Source of the DNA: Pullulanibacillus camelliae | GTDB lineage: Bacteria > Bacillota > Bacilli > Bacillales > Sporolactobacillaceae | Direction: 5' to 3' | Assembly: GCF_014642655.1 (NCBI RefSeq) | Contig: NZ_BMIR01000003.1 | Coordinates: 1 to 64,000, forward strand | DNA: 64,000 nt | Shown: piece by piece, positions 17,373 through 25,873 of the stretch | Layout: each line of letters starts with the position of its first letter | Position numbering within the stretch: position 1 is the stretch's first letter | Program-made: the position numbers and the translations under genes | Notes under the pieces: model-generated | What the model saw: only the letters and a program-made list of their open reading frames with translations | Database searches by the model: none | What the model was told of the DNA's origin: nothing

Positions 17373-17419
17373 GCATCCCAATTGTTAGGTATCCATAACA
17401 ATTGGGATGCAGTTTTTTT
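17373..17419. terminator. Terminator between zagA and folE2
   Basis: A perfect 15-bp stem (17373-17387 with 17396-17410) is followed by AGTTTTTTT. An A-rich flank on the other side makes it usable from both directions. Confidence 0.88.
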
Positions 17420-17448
17420 AATGGTTACATTTTCAGCAGATAAGGAGT

Positions 17449-18345
17449 TTACATGTCCCGCTCAGTAGGGATGTGCTCGATTTCTGCATAGGCTTTATGT
17501 AAATGAATGGATTCGTCATTTTCACATCTTACTCGGAATGCTTCTATCCAAGGAAGCTCACAGAGTTCAGCAGCGACAAGACGGACAAAGTCTTCGACAA
17601 ATCGAGGATTTTCATAGGCCTTTTCAGTGACAAATTTCTCATCCTCACGCTTCAATATGGGGTAAATGGGGGAGCTGCTGTTGCTCTCAATAATATTGAG
17701 AAGAGGTGTTTTCCAATCGCCATCCCAATTTGCGGGGATATCTGCATGAATGAGCACATGCCCTCTTTGGTTATGCGCCCCGTATTCACTAATTTCCTTT
17801 GAACAGGGACAGAGTGTCGTTGCGATTCCCTCGAGCTGAACCGATTGCTGATAGCCAGTATTAGGAGCGTAAGCCAGGTGAATCTCTCCATCAGCAACAT
17901 TCATTCCTGTTAGTCCAGTAACCGGTGAGCGTTGATCATAGAACCAGCGGAATTGTATCTTTGTTTCTATAGTAGGAAGCTCACAATATTCAGCGATTTG
18001 TTTAATAAGAAGGCGCAGTTCGGGCAAGTCCAATGCCCCATCAGCCTTGCAATAGGCCGTGAGCTTTTCTACATAGCGGCTCATATTTACACCTTTTCGC
18101 TCTCTTGGTAATCGAGATGTGATTTGGAAGGTGGCTTGGACAATTTGCTTGAAGGGGGCGATATCACTATTTAAGATGATGGGGAGTGTCAACTCGGATA
18201 CCCCAACTTGTGTGATGGAAAATAAATAATCGGCTAATGTATTTTGTAAGTCCTTCATGTCCTCTTTCTTGGTCGGTTTCTGTTTTACAGAAGGCTCTAC
18301 AGAACCGAATAACTTCAATCTTTCTAATTTTGATAGCTTTGACAT
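17449..18345 (-). CDS. folE2: GTP cyclohydrolase FolE2 (type IB)
   Basis: 298 residues. It converts GTP to dihydroneopterin triphosphate, the first step of folate synthesis, without strict need for zinc, and so replaces zinc-dependent FolE when zinc is scarce. The signature LCPCSKEISEYGAHNQRG near residues 180-197 includes the catalytic Cys, and RFVEDFVR near 258 is typical. ATG 18345 has GAGGCGG upstream. It is the last gene of the minus-strand group dcd-COG0523-folE2, preceded by a Zur box, which matches the known zinc-sparing use of this enzyme. Confidence 0.93.
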   Translation of the reverse strand: MSKLSKLERLKLFGSVEPSVKQKPTKKEDMKDLQNTLADYLFSITQVGVSELTLPIILNSDIAPFKQIVQATFQITSRLPRERKGVNMSRYVEKLTAYCKADGALDLPELRLLIKQIAEYCELPTIETKIQFRWFYDQRSPVTGLTGMNVADGEIHLAYAPNTGYQQSVQLEGIATTLCPCSKEISEYGAHNQRGHVLIHADIPANWDGDWKTPLLNIIESNSSSPIYPILKREDEKFVTEKAYENPRFVEDFVRLVAAELCELPWIEAFRVRCENDESIHLHKAYAEIEHIPTERDM

Positions 18346-18381
18346 TTTGGCACCGCCTCTTTTATTGTGTGTGATAATAAA

Positions 18382-19383
18382 TTAGCCTTTTAAAGGCAGG
18401 GGACGAGTAGCAAGGCATTGATTAAATTGTTTTGTTAGCGCGTGTTGATCCAAATGCTTTCCAATAAAAATGAGCCGACTTTCCTTTGCTTCGTTGGGCT
18501 GCCATGGACGATCAAACGTCCCACTAAAGAGCATGTGGACACCTTGGAAGATCAGGCGTTCATTCATGCCTTCTACATTTAGAATCCCCTTATATCTCAG
18601 GAGGTCTTGTCCTTTATGGGTAATGAGATCTGCCATCCAATGATTTAGCTTTTCCATATCAAGAGGGTGCTTCTCAATAAAGGATAATGAAGTGACGCTA
18701 TCACTATGGTGATGAGGGTGGTGCACCTCTAAGAAGTCGGGATCGAACATCAACTTACTTTCCAAATCAAAGGAATAGATATCGAGAATATCAGACAAAG
18801 CCACCTGGCTGTGCTGTGATTCTAATAGCCTTGCTGTGGGATTGATTTGGTGAATGCGCTGACGGATGGCTGTAAGCCTGCTGCTGTCAACTAAGTCTAT
18901 TTTATTGAGCATGATGATATCGGCAAAGCCGATTTGCTCTTGAGGCTCTTCAAAGCTATCTAATTGCTCGATGATGTGCTGGCTATCAACAACGGTGATA
19001 ATAGTGTCGAGCGCAAAAACTGAGGATAAAGCCTCATCAAAGATAAAGGTTTGAGCGACAGGTCCAGGATCAGCAAGCCCTGTTGTTTCGATCACAATGC
19101 GATCAAATGTGATGTCCCCTTTATGCTGAGCAACGAGTAAATTCATGAGCATTTTGATCAGATCGCCACGAACCGTACAACAAATACAACCGTTATTCAT
19201 TTGAATAATGTCTTCATCTGAATGGAGGACAAGCAAGCCATCAATATTGATATCACCATATTCATTCACAATCACAGCGACCTTTTCTCCATGGTGCTCA
19301 GTTAAGATATTGTTCAATAGTGTTGTTTTTCCTGAGCCTAAAAATCCTGTTAAGATATTGACTGGAATTTCTCCTGTTCCCAT
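18382..19383 (-). CDS. Second COG0523 GTPase (CobW/G3E family)
   Basis: 334 residues. Walker A GFLGSGKTT comes near residue 13, the metal motif in NGCICCTVRGD near 65, ETTGLADP, and LNKID near 155. A His-rich stretch HHPHHHSD near residue 225 may be a zinc-holding loop, common in zinc-linked COG0523 proteins. I start at ATG 19383, where family similarity begins, rather than GTG 19452, which would overlap dcd. It lies between dcd and folE2 in one probable operon under a Zur box, so a role in zinc delivery during starvation is likely; the client protein is not known. Confidence 0.88.
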   Translation of the reverse strand: MGTGEIPVNILTGFLGSGKTTLLNNILTEHHGEKVAVIVNEYGDINIDGLLVLHSDEDIIQMNNGCICCTVRGDLIKMLMNLLVAQHKGDITFDRIVIETTGLADPGPVAQTFIFDEALSSVFALDTIITVVDSQHIIEQLDSFEEPQEQIGFADIIMLNKIDLVDSSRLTAIRQRIHQINPTARLLESQHSQVALSDILDIYSFDLESKLMFDPDFLEVHHPHHHSDSVTSLSFIEKHPLDMEKLNHWMADLITHKGQDLLRYKGILNVEGMNERLIFQGVHMLFSGTFDRPWQPNEAKESRLIFIGKHLDQHALTKQFNQCLATRPLPLKG

Positions 19384-19414
19384 CAACGCCTCAATCCTCT
19401 CTCCCGTATGTGTG

Positions 19415-19972
19415 TTATTGTAAGGCTGAATCGTGTAGAGGTGTCGCCTCACGATCGAGATACACTTTACTTTGTGTCGCTATTTTTTGGGCTACATATT
19501 TTCCGGCATAGGGCGGCGCATCTTGATCTAATGAGGCGATGACTAATTGGCATAGTCGCCTGCCAGCCTGTATTTCTATCGGGACGCTATTAGAATTGTA
19601 GAGTTCCAGTGTGATATGCCCCTCAAACCCAGGATCAACCCATCCAGCGTTTTCAATAAATAATCCTAAGCGACCTATGGAGCTTCTGCCCTCGACAAAG
19701 GCTGTTAGATGGGTTGGCAAATGAATGTATTCAATCGTTGTGGCCAAAACAAAGGCCTTAGGAGGAATAATAATTCTATCCTCATTGACTTCTCTATACA
19801 CAGCGGGTTGGTCCAATGAGATCACAGGTGTTGCATGTTCATCAATGATTAAGAAATGATTGCCCACCCGCAAGTCAATGGAAGCGGGCTGAAGCTGTAC
19901 GGAAGACAGGGGCTCAATAATCAGTTCTTTTTCTATCAGTTTCTTCTCTAGTGTGGGTTTAGATAAAATCAC
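19415..19972 (-). CDS. dcd: dCTP deaminase
   Basis: 185 residues. It converts dCTP to dUTP, feeding dTMP synthesis. Family landmarks are QPASIDLRVG near residue 28, EGRSSIGRLGL near 93 and ITLELYNS near 120, which holds the catalytic Glu. The trimeric enzyme of this family does not use a zinc site. GTG 19972 has AAGGAGG 10 bases upstream. It is the first gene after the Zur box at 20004. B. subtilis instead makes dUMP with a zinc-dependent dCMP deaminase, so this gene may be a zinc-sparing bypass. Confidence 0.88.
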   Translation of the reverse strand: MILSKPTLEKKLIEKELIIEPLSSVQLQPASIDLRVGNHFLIIDEHATPVISLDQPAVYREVNEDRIIIPPKAFVLATTIEYIHLPTHLTAFVEGRSSIGRLGLFIENAGWVDPGFEGHITLELYNSNSVPIEIQAGRRLCQLVIASLDQDAPPYAGKYVAQKIATQSKVYLDREATPLHDSALQ

Positions 19973-20003
19973 AAGTGGGTTCCCTCCTTGAGGTGGTATA
20001 TTT

Positions 20004-20024
20004 AAATAGTAATTATTACGATTT
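20004..20024 (-). promoter_or_regulatory. Zur box upstream of dcd-COG0523-folE2
   Basis: The 21-bp dyad runs AAATAGTAATTA then TTACGATTT, one fixed position off the Zur consensus. It ends 32 bases before the dcd start codon, a position suited to repression. Confidence 0.85.
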
Positions 20025-20136
20025 AATCGTTGTTTCTAGATAATTTATCATTTTCTATGAAAAAAGGCAATGGTAGGTTCAATGCTTTGAGTGGATCATC
20101 ACTGAACACCGTTTTTTTAAAGTAATAATTCGGGGT

Positions 20137-20369
20137 GCGGATGGGGTGGATAGTGCATGTTTTTGCTTCAGGCAGCTCGCTTTCCGCGGGGGAGTGGTAA
20201 GCCTTCTCGCGCCTTCGCACTGCTAAGGTCTTACTGATCTCCCGCTTCCCGCAGGAGTCTCGCCCCTTGCGCTCCAATCCGCTTCATCAGGCAATGAAGT
20301 CTATTTCATATTGAATGATGCTCTATACTAAGGACAAGGACCGGGCATGCCTTTCACCCGGTTTTTCTA
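20137..20369 (+). repeat. Dispersed repeat, type A (copy 1)
   Basis: It contains CTCGCTTTCCGCGGGGGAGT, GGTAAG paired with CTTAC further on, and CCCGCAGGAGTCTC. It ends in ACCGGGC...CACCCGGTTTTTC, a terminator-like hairpin. It lacks the GATCAGAAA leader of other copies. It fills most of the gap between dcd and the YibE/F pair. Confidence 0.75.
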
Positions 20370-20425
20370 ATAAGGCGTCTAAGACTCCTGATTTGCATCT
20401 CATAAGGGGAAGCGCTAAAATAAAC

Positions 20426-20446
20426 AAAACGTAACAATTACGCTTA
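20426..20446 (+). promoter_or_regulatory. Zur-box-like site upstream of the YibE/F pair
   Basis: AAAACGTAACAATTACGCTTA matches the Zur consensus at 16 of 20 fixed positions, with the central CGTAA/TTACG dyad intact. It lies about 100 bp before the first YibE/F gene and points away from the dcd operon. Confidence 0.5.
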
Positions 20447-20544
20447 TGGAAAGTTTCAATTACCGACTCCTATTGGGGTTACTCTATTGCTGTCTTTGAG
20501 GAAAAAGTTTTGTCATTACCTCTATTATGAAAGGACAACCTGTT

Positions 20545-21705
20545 ATGCCTCGCTTTACTGTTGATTTAATAAGAAACCATGCAATGAAAAGACTATGGAC
20601 TAGGTTAAGCCGTAAACAGATTTTATTTTACATATTAGGGCTACTTTGCTTATGCTTAGCGATTACTTTTACTAGTCATGATGCTTTTTTATATAAAAAG
20701 CCATTGGCTGAGGTTATTAAGATTAAGACGGTGAAAACAAAGCAAATTGACGCGAATCATAGTAAAGATGCACTTTTTTCCCAAAAGATTACGGCAAAAA
20801 TGAAAAATGGAAAATATAAAGGGCAGCTGATCCATTTAACGAACCAGTATTCTCAATCGGGTGCTTATGATCAAAAATATGGGGAAGGTAACACTTTATT
20901 TGTCTCTATAGAGTCACACGGGCACCATAAATTAGGGGGAACGATTACGGGAGCAAAACGAGACAAGCCAATTGTCATTATTGTGGGGCTGTTTTTATTT
21001 GTTTTGCTTGCTATTGGAAAAAGACAAGGCCTTTATTCTATCATCAGCTTATTTATTAATATTGTACTGTTATTGGTTGCCTTAAATCTCTTTTTAGACT
21101 TTCAGCAATCAAGCTTGTTATTGGTTGGCATGGGCGCTGTCGTTCTTTTTACTGTTATATCCTTATTGTTGGTCAGCGGCCGTCAGGAAAAAACCTATGT
21201 GGCTATCATTGCCACTTTAATCAGTACGTTTGTTGCCCTGTTGATTGCTTATGCAGCCTTAAAGTTGACCGATTCTAATGGTCTTCATTTTGAGTCCATG
21301 CAGTTTGTGTTAATTCCGCCTCAGGAAGTATTTATGGCGCAAATCTTAATCGGTTCTTTAGGAGCAGTAATGGATTTAGCAATTACGCTCACTTCTTCTG
21401 TCTATGAATTGTATGAAAAAAGCGAGACCCTCTCGCGTAAAGCCCTCATGCGCTCAGGGCGAGAAATTGGAGGGGATGTGATGGGAGCTATGACAAATAT
21501 TTTATTTTTTGCCTATATAAGTGGCACAATTCCCATCATTCTCCTGTATTTAAAAAATGGGTACCCACTTATCGATACCTTTTCTTTAAATCTATCATTA
21601 GAATTAGTGCGTGCTTTGGCGGGTAGTATTGGGATCGTTTTAACCATTCCCATCACGCTCTATCTTTCAATGCTATTTATTTTTAGGAAGGAGAAGAGAA
21701 CGTGA
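20545..21705 (+). CDS. YibE/F-like membrane protein 1
   Basis: About 386 residues. One N-terminal membrane helix (about 20-42) is followed by an extracytoplasmic beta-rich domain (about 43-140) and seven or eight further helices. The C-terminal half (FMAQILIGSLGAVMDLAITL, later GREIGGDVMGAMTNIL) is the conserved YibE/F core. The molecular function of this family is unproven. ATG 20545 has AAAGGA 9 bases upstream, while ATG 20527 has none. It overlaps the next gene by 4 bases. A Zur-like site upstream suggests a link to zinc. Confidence 0.8.
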   Translation: MPRFTVDLIRNHAMKRLWTRLSRKQILFYILGLLCLCLAITFTSHDAFLYKKPLAEVIKIKTVKTKQIDANHSKDALFSQKITAKMKNGKYKGQLIHLTNQYSQSGAYDQKYGEGNTLFVSIESHGHHKLGGTITGAKRDKPIVIIVGLFLFVLLAIGKRQGLYSIISLFINIVLLLVALNLFLDFQQSSLLLVGMGAVVLFTVISLLLVSGRQEKTYVAIIATLISTFVALLIAYAALKLTDSNGLHFESMQFVLIPPQEVFMAQILIGSLGAVMDLAITLTSSVYELYEKSETLSRKALMRSGREIGGDVMGAMTNILFFAYISGTIPIILLYLKNGYPLIDTFSLNLSLELVRALAGSIGIVLTIPITLYLSMLFIFRKEKRT

Positions 21706-22481
21706 ATATCATTATGCTACTGGCAGCTATTTTATTTGTTCTTATGAGTAGTATTGGTGGAAAAAAAGGGATCACCTCATTTTTGGCGTTGTTTTTAAAT
21801 TTTGGTGTGATCTTTTTTAACATCATTCTTATGAAGGATTTGAAAAGCATTATTACGATTACGTTAATTGCGTGTCTGTTGATTAGCTTGATTAATCTGT
21901 TTTATATCAATAGATTAAATCATAAGACGCTGTCCACCTTTATTTCCGTTGTCATTACGCTGGCCATTTTGATTTCTTTTATCTTTATTATCGAACACCA
22001 AGCGATGATTCAAGGTTTCGGTGAGGAAGAGGAGGACGAAATCAGTGGGTTTTCGCTTTATGTTGGAATAGATTTTGGCAAAGTGGCTATATGCACAATC
22101 ATTATGGGGACCATAGGGGCCATTATTGATATTTCATTATCCATTGCCTCATCAATGAATGAATTGTTTGTCCACAGTCCCTTAATGAGTAAAAAAAGCC
22201 TTTTCCAATCTGGAGTGAAAATAGGCAAAGATATATTAGGAACGACCACTAATACTTTGTATTTTGCTTTCATTGGTGGTTATTTGACATTGATTATATG
22301 GTTTAAAAAGTTATCCTATTCTTTTGGGGATATTATTAACTCCAAAGTTTTCAGTTCTGAAGTGATTTCGATTTTAAGTGGGGGGATTGGTGTGGCGATC
22401 ATCATTCCGATTACAGCATGGATTACGACTTTTATTTTGTTTAGAAATAAAAGTGAAAGTCATTCTGATCTGCAGTCTTGA
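21702..22481 (+). CDS. YibE/F-like membrane protein 2
   Basis: 259 residues with about seven helices and no large outside domain. IIMGTIGAIIDISLSIASS and GVKIGKDILGTTTNTLYFAF parallel the same motifs in its neighbour, so the two are homologous and probably form a heteromer. It starts at GTG 21702 within the stop of the first gene, with AAGGAGAAG upstream. No terminator is seen directly after it. Confidence 0.8.
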   Translation: MNIIMLLAAILFVLMSSIGGKKGITSFLALFLNFGVIFFNIILMKDLKSIITITLIACLLISLINLFYINRLNHKTLSTFISVVITLAILISFIFIIEHQAMIQGFGEEEEDEISGFSLYVGIDFGKVAICTIIMGTIGAIIDISLSIASSMNELFVHSPLMSKKSLFQSGVKIGKDILGTTTNTLYFAFIGGYLTLIIWFKKLSYSFGDIINSKVFSSEVISILSGGIGVAIIIPITAWITTFILFRNKSESHSDLQS

Positions 22482-22592
22482 ATGTTGAGTATAGGGAAAA
22501 TAAGGATGAATTGAAGTGGACTAATGTGCTATCCTATATATAACCTTTCAAAGAGTGATTAAATGGTTATAACGTCAAAATGTAGGAGTCTT

Positions 22593-23180
22593 ATGATGAC
22601 GAAGCAAACGACATTCCCTCTAATATCTGGTCATCCTTCCCTTGACTTAGTTAATACAGAAATAGTCAGAAGAGGCAAGCGTCATGATTTATTGGTATCA
22701 GAAAAAGAGATGCAAGCATGGCTTGAAGACATGCGCAACAATAGCCCGTATTGGTATTGGAATGACACGCTTTCTAAAGAAATAGAGATGAGGGGCGTCA
22801 AAATATTAGACACACTGCTGGCGATGCGCGTGATCCTAAGAAAGAACTTCGAAGACATCGCCGAACAGCGGGTAATAACAAAGGACTTTATTTCCTTTCT
22901 AGAAGCTGTGATTGAAAAGGCCCCCCTCACTTATAAAGTTATAGATAACAAGCTGCTCCCCATCCCGGTGGGGGAGATTGAGGACGGGTTAGCGTCGTTA
23001 GTTGCTTTGGATGTATTAACGCTAATGGAGGACAGCAAATTACGGGCTTTAAAAAGATGTGCCAATCCTGATTGTGTCTTGCTGTTTATTGACGAAACAG
23101 GAAGACGTAAATGGTGTTCAATGAAAATTTGTGGCAATAGAAAAAAGGCTCAAGTCCACCAACAACGCAAAAGTAGGTGA
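22593..23180 (+). CDS. ABATE/CGNR zinc-finger regulator
   Basis: 195 residues. The N-terminal ABATE domain (GHPSLDLVNTEI at about residue 12) precedes a C-terminal CGNR zinc finger with the pattern C-x4-C...WCS-x3-CGNR (CANPDC, then KWCSMKICGNRKKA). These proteins are predicted transcription regulators; the C-terminal basic tail would bind DNA. ATG 22593 has TAGGAG 5 bases before; earlier in-frame starts lack one. No partner gene is obvious: it follows the YibE/F pair by 110 bases and is closed by a terminator. Confidence 0.85.
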   Translation: MMTKQTTFPLISGHPSLDLVNTEIVRRGKRHDLLVSEKEMQAWLEDMRNNSPYWYWNDTLSKEIEMRGVKILDTLLAMRVILRKNFEDIAEQRVITKDFISFLEAVIEKAPLTYKVIDNKLLPIPVGEIEDGLASLVALDVLTLMEDSKLRALKRCANPDCVLLFIDETGRRKWCSMKICGNRKKAQVHQQRKSR

Positions 23181-23185
23181 AGAAA

Positions 23186-23222
23186 AGACTACCCTTCCCA
23201 TGGGAAGGGTAGTCTATTTATA
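23186..23222 (+). terminator. Terminator after the CGNR gene
   Basis: A perfect 30-bp palindrome (23186-23215, AGACTACCCTTCCCA and its complement) is followed by ATTTAT. The stem is very stable, the T-run poor. Confidence 0.7.
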
Positions 23223-23224
23223 AA

Positions 23225-23520
23225 GATCAGAAAGTATAAAATTTCTGGTCATGAGGACGGTGCGGATTTCCCCTCCAGGCCGCTCGCTTTCGCGGGGAGT
23301 GGTAAGTCTCCTCGCGCCTTCGCACTGCTAAGGTCTTACCGATCTCCCACTTCCGCAGGGGTCTAGTCTTCGCATCATGAGTCAGTGGCGCCCGAGAAAC
23401 ACACGATTTTAGAGTGTTCCGAATCTCGCGCCTTGTGCTCCCATCCACTTGACCAGGCAATGAAGCCTATTTCATATACTAAGGACAAGGACCGGGCATG
23501 CTTTTCACCCGGTTTTCTTA
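23225..23520 (+). repeat. Dispersed repeat, type A (copy 2)
   Basis: It opens with the hairpin GATCAGAAA...TTTCTGGTC and GAGGACGGTGCGGATTTC. The palindromic core GGGGAGTGGTAAG...CTTACC...CTCCC follows, then ACACGATTTTAGAGTGTTCC. It closes with ACCGGGC (23491) and CACCCGGTTTTC, a terminator. Confidence 0.85.
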
Positions 23521-23527
23521 CGGCTAT

Positions 23528-23577
23528 AACTAACCGTTTAAAAAACAATTGACAGGTTAGTTTGGGGCGTGTAAAGT
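23528..23577 (+). promoter_or_regulatory. Promoter of the HPP gene with inverted repeat
   Basis: TTGACA (23549-23554) and TAAAGT (23572-23577) are 17 bases apart. Perfect arms AACTAACC (23528-23535) and GGTTAGTT (23555-23562) flank the -35, a likely operator for an unidentified regulator. Confidence 0.55.
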
Positions 23578-23608
23578 GTAAGCATGAGTTGAGGAGGGGG
23601 ATACACTC

Positions 23609-24154
23609 ATGGAGAAAACAGTAACGATAGAAAAAGAAGAGGCTTCTGTTTCTTTTCTAGCTAAAATGGCTGGAAAGGGAAGAAGCCCGCTGCAAGTGAA
23701 TGTAAAGGATGCACTAACAGGACTCGTTGGAGGGTTTTGTTCAATTTTTGCATTGTTTCTTTTGACAACTGCAACGTCGACATTATGGATCATGGCGCCA
23801 TTTGGTGCGAGCTGTGTTCTGGCATTTGGCTTGTGGAACGCTCCTTTATCACAGCCTCGTAATATCATAGGGGGACACCTTGTATCTACATTCATCGGAT
23901 TGCTTGGATATCACCTTTTTGGCCATGCACCATGGGTGATGGGATTAGGTGTTGGTTTGGCGATAGCTGTTATGATGGTCACAAAAACGACGCATCCACC
24001 AGCAGGGGCTGATCCATTAGTTGTTATCATGGCTGGATCGAGTTGGAGTTATTTAGTGACACCAGTCCTTGTTGGTGCAATAATCATTGTACTTTTTGCA
24101 CTGATTATTAATAATGTTCGTAGGGAGCGTCAGTATCCAACCTTCTGGTTATAA
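23609..24154 (+). CDS. HPP-family membrane protein
   Basis: 181 residues with four to five helices. The family name motif is present in TKTTHPPAGADPLVVI near residue 130, and IMAPFGASCVLAFG and PLSQPRNIIGGH are also typical. A plant HPP protein transports nitrite in plastids; the bacterial role is not settled. It has a strong AGGAGGGGG ribosome site and its own promoter. No CBS domain is fused to it. Confidence 0.88.
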   Translation: MEKTVTIEKEEASVSFLAKMAGKGRSPLQVNVKDALTGLVGGFCSIFALFLLTTATSTLWIMAPFGASCVLAFGLWNAPLSQPRNIIGGHLVSTFIGLLGYHLFGHAPWVMGLGVGLAIAVMMVTKTTHPPAGADPLVVIMAGSSWSYLVTPVLVGAIIIVLFALIINNVRRERQYPTFWL

Positions 24155-24318
24155 GGAGCAGCTTCTAGAAATGATCCCTCTTTAAATGTGCGCCTTTCGA
24201 AGGGGTAGGATTGAGCTATTTTATTTTAAAAAAATGTCAATGGTGCTATTATGATGATGGTAACGATTTCTATCGGTTTACTTAAAAGACTAGAAAAATA
24301 GAAGGGGTCTGATGAAAG

Positions 24319-25416
24319 ATGGAAATGAAAGCTGCATCATTATATGAACCAAAAGGAGACTTCGTTTTCGAAAATGTTGAGATTCGTGAACCCAAGTCTA
24401 ATGAAGTCCTTATAAAAATAGTTGCTTCAGGAGTTTGCCATACAGATGCTGTTGCTCGTGAACAATTCGTACCTGTTCCACTTCCTGTTGTCCTTGGACA
24501 TGAAGGGTCAGGGATTGTTGAGAAAGTGGGGGCAGATGTCACGACGGTGAAACCCGGGGATCATGTTGTCCTTTCTTTTTCATCTTGTGGACATTGTGAA
24601 AACTGCCTAACAGGACATCCAAGTGCTTGTGAACAATTAAATGATTTGAACTTCGGTGGCGTGATGAACGACGGCACTAAACGCATTCATAAGCATGGAG
24701 AAGAATTCTCAACATTTTTTGGTCAATCTTCATTTGCTACTTATGCAGTATCCAATGAAAGAAATGTTGTAAAAATCGATGAGGATGTTGACCTTCGGCT
24801 ATTAGGACCATTGGGCTGTGGTATCCAAACGGGTAGCGGAACGGTTTTGAATAAATTGAAGCCTGAATTTGGCTCAACCATTGCGATTTACGGTGCAGGC
24901 GCAGTGGGTTTAAGTGCTATCATGGCAGCTAAGATCGTTGGCTGTTCTAAAATCATCGCTGTCGATGTGCATGACAGCCGTTTGGAGCTTGCCAAAGAGT
25001 TGGGAGCGACCCACGTGATTAATGGTGCAAAAGTAGATACAGTTGAAGAGGTTCGACGGATTACTGGTAAAGGCACTCATTATGCTGTAGATACAGCAGG
25101 AGTTCCAGCTGTAACCCGTCAGGCTTTAAATGGTTTGAAAAGCATGGGCACTTTGGCTATTGTTGGGGCGACTGGGGATTTAACAGTCAATGTCCAAACC
25201 GAATTAATGGGAGAAGTTAAATCCATTATTGGTGTTGTTGAAGGAGATGCCATCCCACAAACCTTTATCCCTAAATTAGTTCAATATTACAAAGAGGGTC
25301 AATTCCCATTTGATAAATTGGTTAAATTCTATGACTTTGAGGAACTTGAAACAGCCTTTGAAGATTCTAAATCTGGCGCAACCATTAAACCGATTGTTGT
25401 CATGCAGGAGGCTTAA
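24319..25416 (+). CDS. Zinc-dependent alcohol dehydrogenase (aryl-alcohol type)
   Basis: 365 residues of the medium-chain dehydrogenase family. Catalytic zinc ligands are seen in SGVCHTDA (Cys) and LGHEGSG (His-Glu), and four structural-zinc cysteines in CGHCENCLTGHPSAC near residues 92-106. The NAD-binding segment is GAGAVGLSAIMAAK near 195, with VDVHD after it suggesting NAD. Similarity in layout to benzyl-alcohol dehydrogenases (XylB type) suggests aromatic or allylic alcohols. ATG 24319 is the track start; ATG 24325 is also possible. A perfect terminator follows. Confidence 0.9.
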   Translation: MEMKAASLYEPKGDFVFENVEIREPKSNEVLIKIVASGVCHTDAVAREQFVPVPLPVVLGHEGSGIVEKVGADVTTVKPGDHVVLSFSSCGHCENCLTGHPSACEQLNDLNFGGVMNDGTKRIHKHGEEFSTFFGQSSFATYAVSNERNVVKIDEDVDLRLLGPLGCGIQTGSGTVLNKLKPEFGSTIAIYGAGAVGLSAIMAAKIVGCSKIIAVDVHDSRLELAKELGATHVINGAKVDTVEEVRRITGKGTHYAVDTAGVPAVTRQALNGLKSMGTLAIVGATGDLTVNVQTELMGEVKSIIGVVEGDAIPQTFIPKLVQYYKEGQFPFDKLVKFYDFEELETAFEDSKSGATIKPIVVMQEA

Positions 25417-25473
25417 AGCTCTCGCCCTCAGCTATTACAGATAGGAAGAAGTATTAGGAAGAAGTATTTGGAG

Positions 25474-25502
25474 ACTGGCCCACAAAAGGGCCAGTTTTTT
25501 TA
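25474..25502 (+). terminator. Terminator after the alcohol dehydrogenase
   Basis: ACTGGCCC (25474-25481) pairs with GGGCCAGT (25488-25495), followed by TTTTTTT. Confidence 0.92.
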
Positions 25503-25505
25503 AAA

Positions 25506-25812
25506 GATCAGAAAGTATGAAATTTCTGGTCATGAGGACGGTGCGGATTTCCGCTTAAGGCCGCTCGCTTTCCGCAGGGGAGTGGTAAGCCTCCTCGTGC
25601 CTTCGCACTGCTAAGGTCTTACCGATCTCCCATTTCCCGCAGGAGTCTAATCTCCGCATCATGAGTCAGCGGCACCCGAGGAACACACGATTTTAGAGTG
25701 TTCCGAATCTCGTGCCTTGCGCTTCCATCCACTTGACCAGGCAATGAAGCCTCTTTCATATTGGATGATGCTCTTTACCCAGACAATGACCGGGCGCCTG
25801 CCGATTTTTCTA
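25506..25812 (+). repeat. Dispersed repeat, type A (copy 3)
   Basis: Full-length relative of the 23225 copy: GATCAGAAA leader hairpin, palindromic core, ACACGATTTTAGAGTGTTCC segment, and a closing ACCGGGCGCC...TTTTTC end whose stem has decayed. It directly follows a terminator. Confidence 0.85.
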
Positions 25813-25873
25813 ATGGTACAAGGGGCTAGCGCTTTGACTTGAAAATGGCAATACTATCACCTGTTGTCATTTC

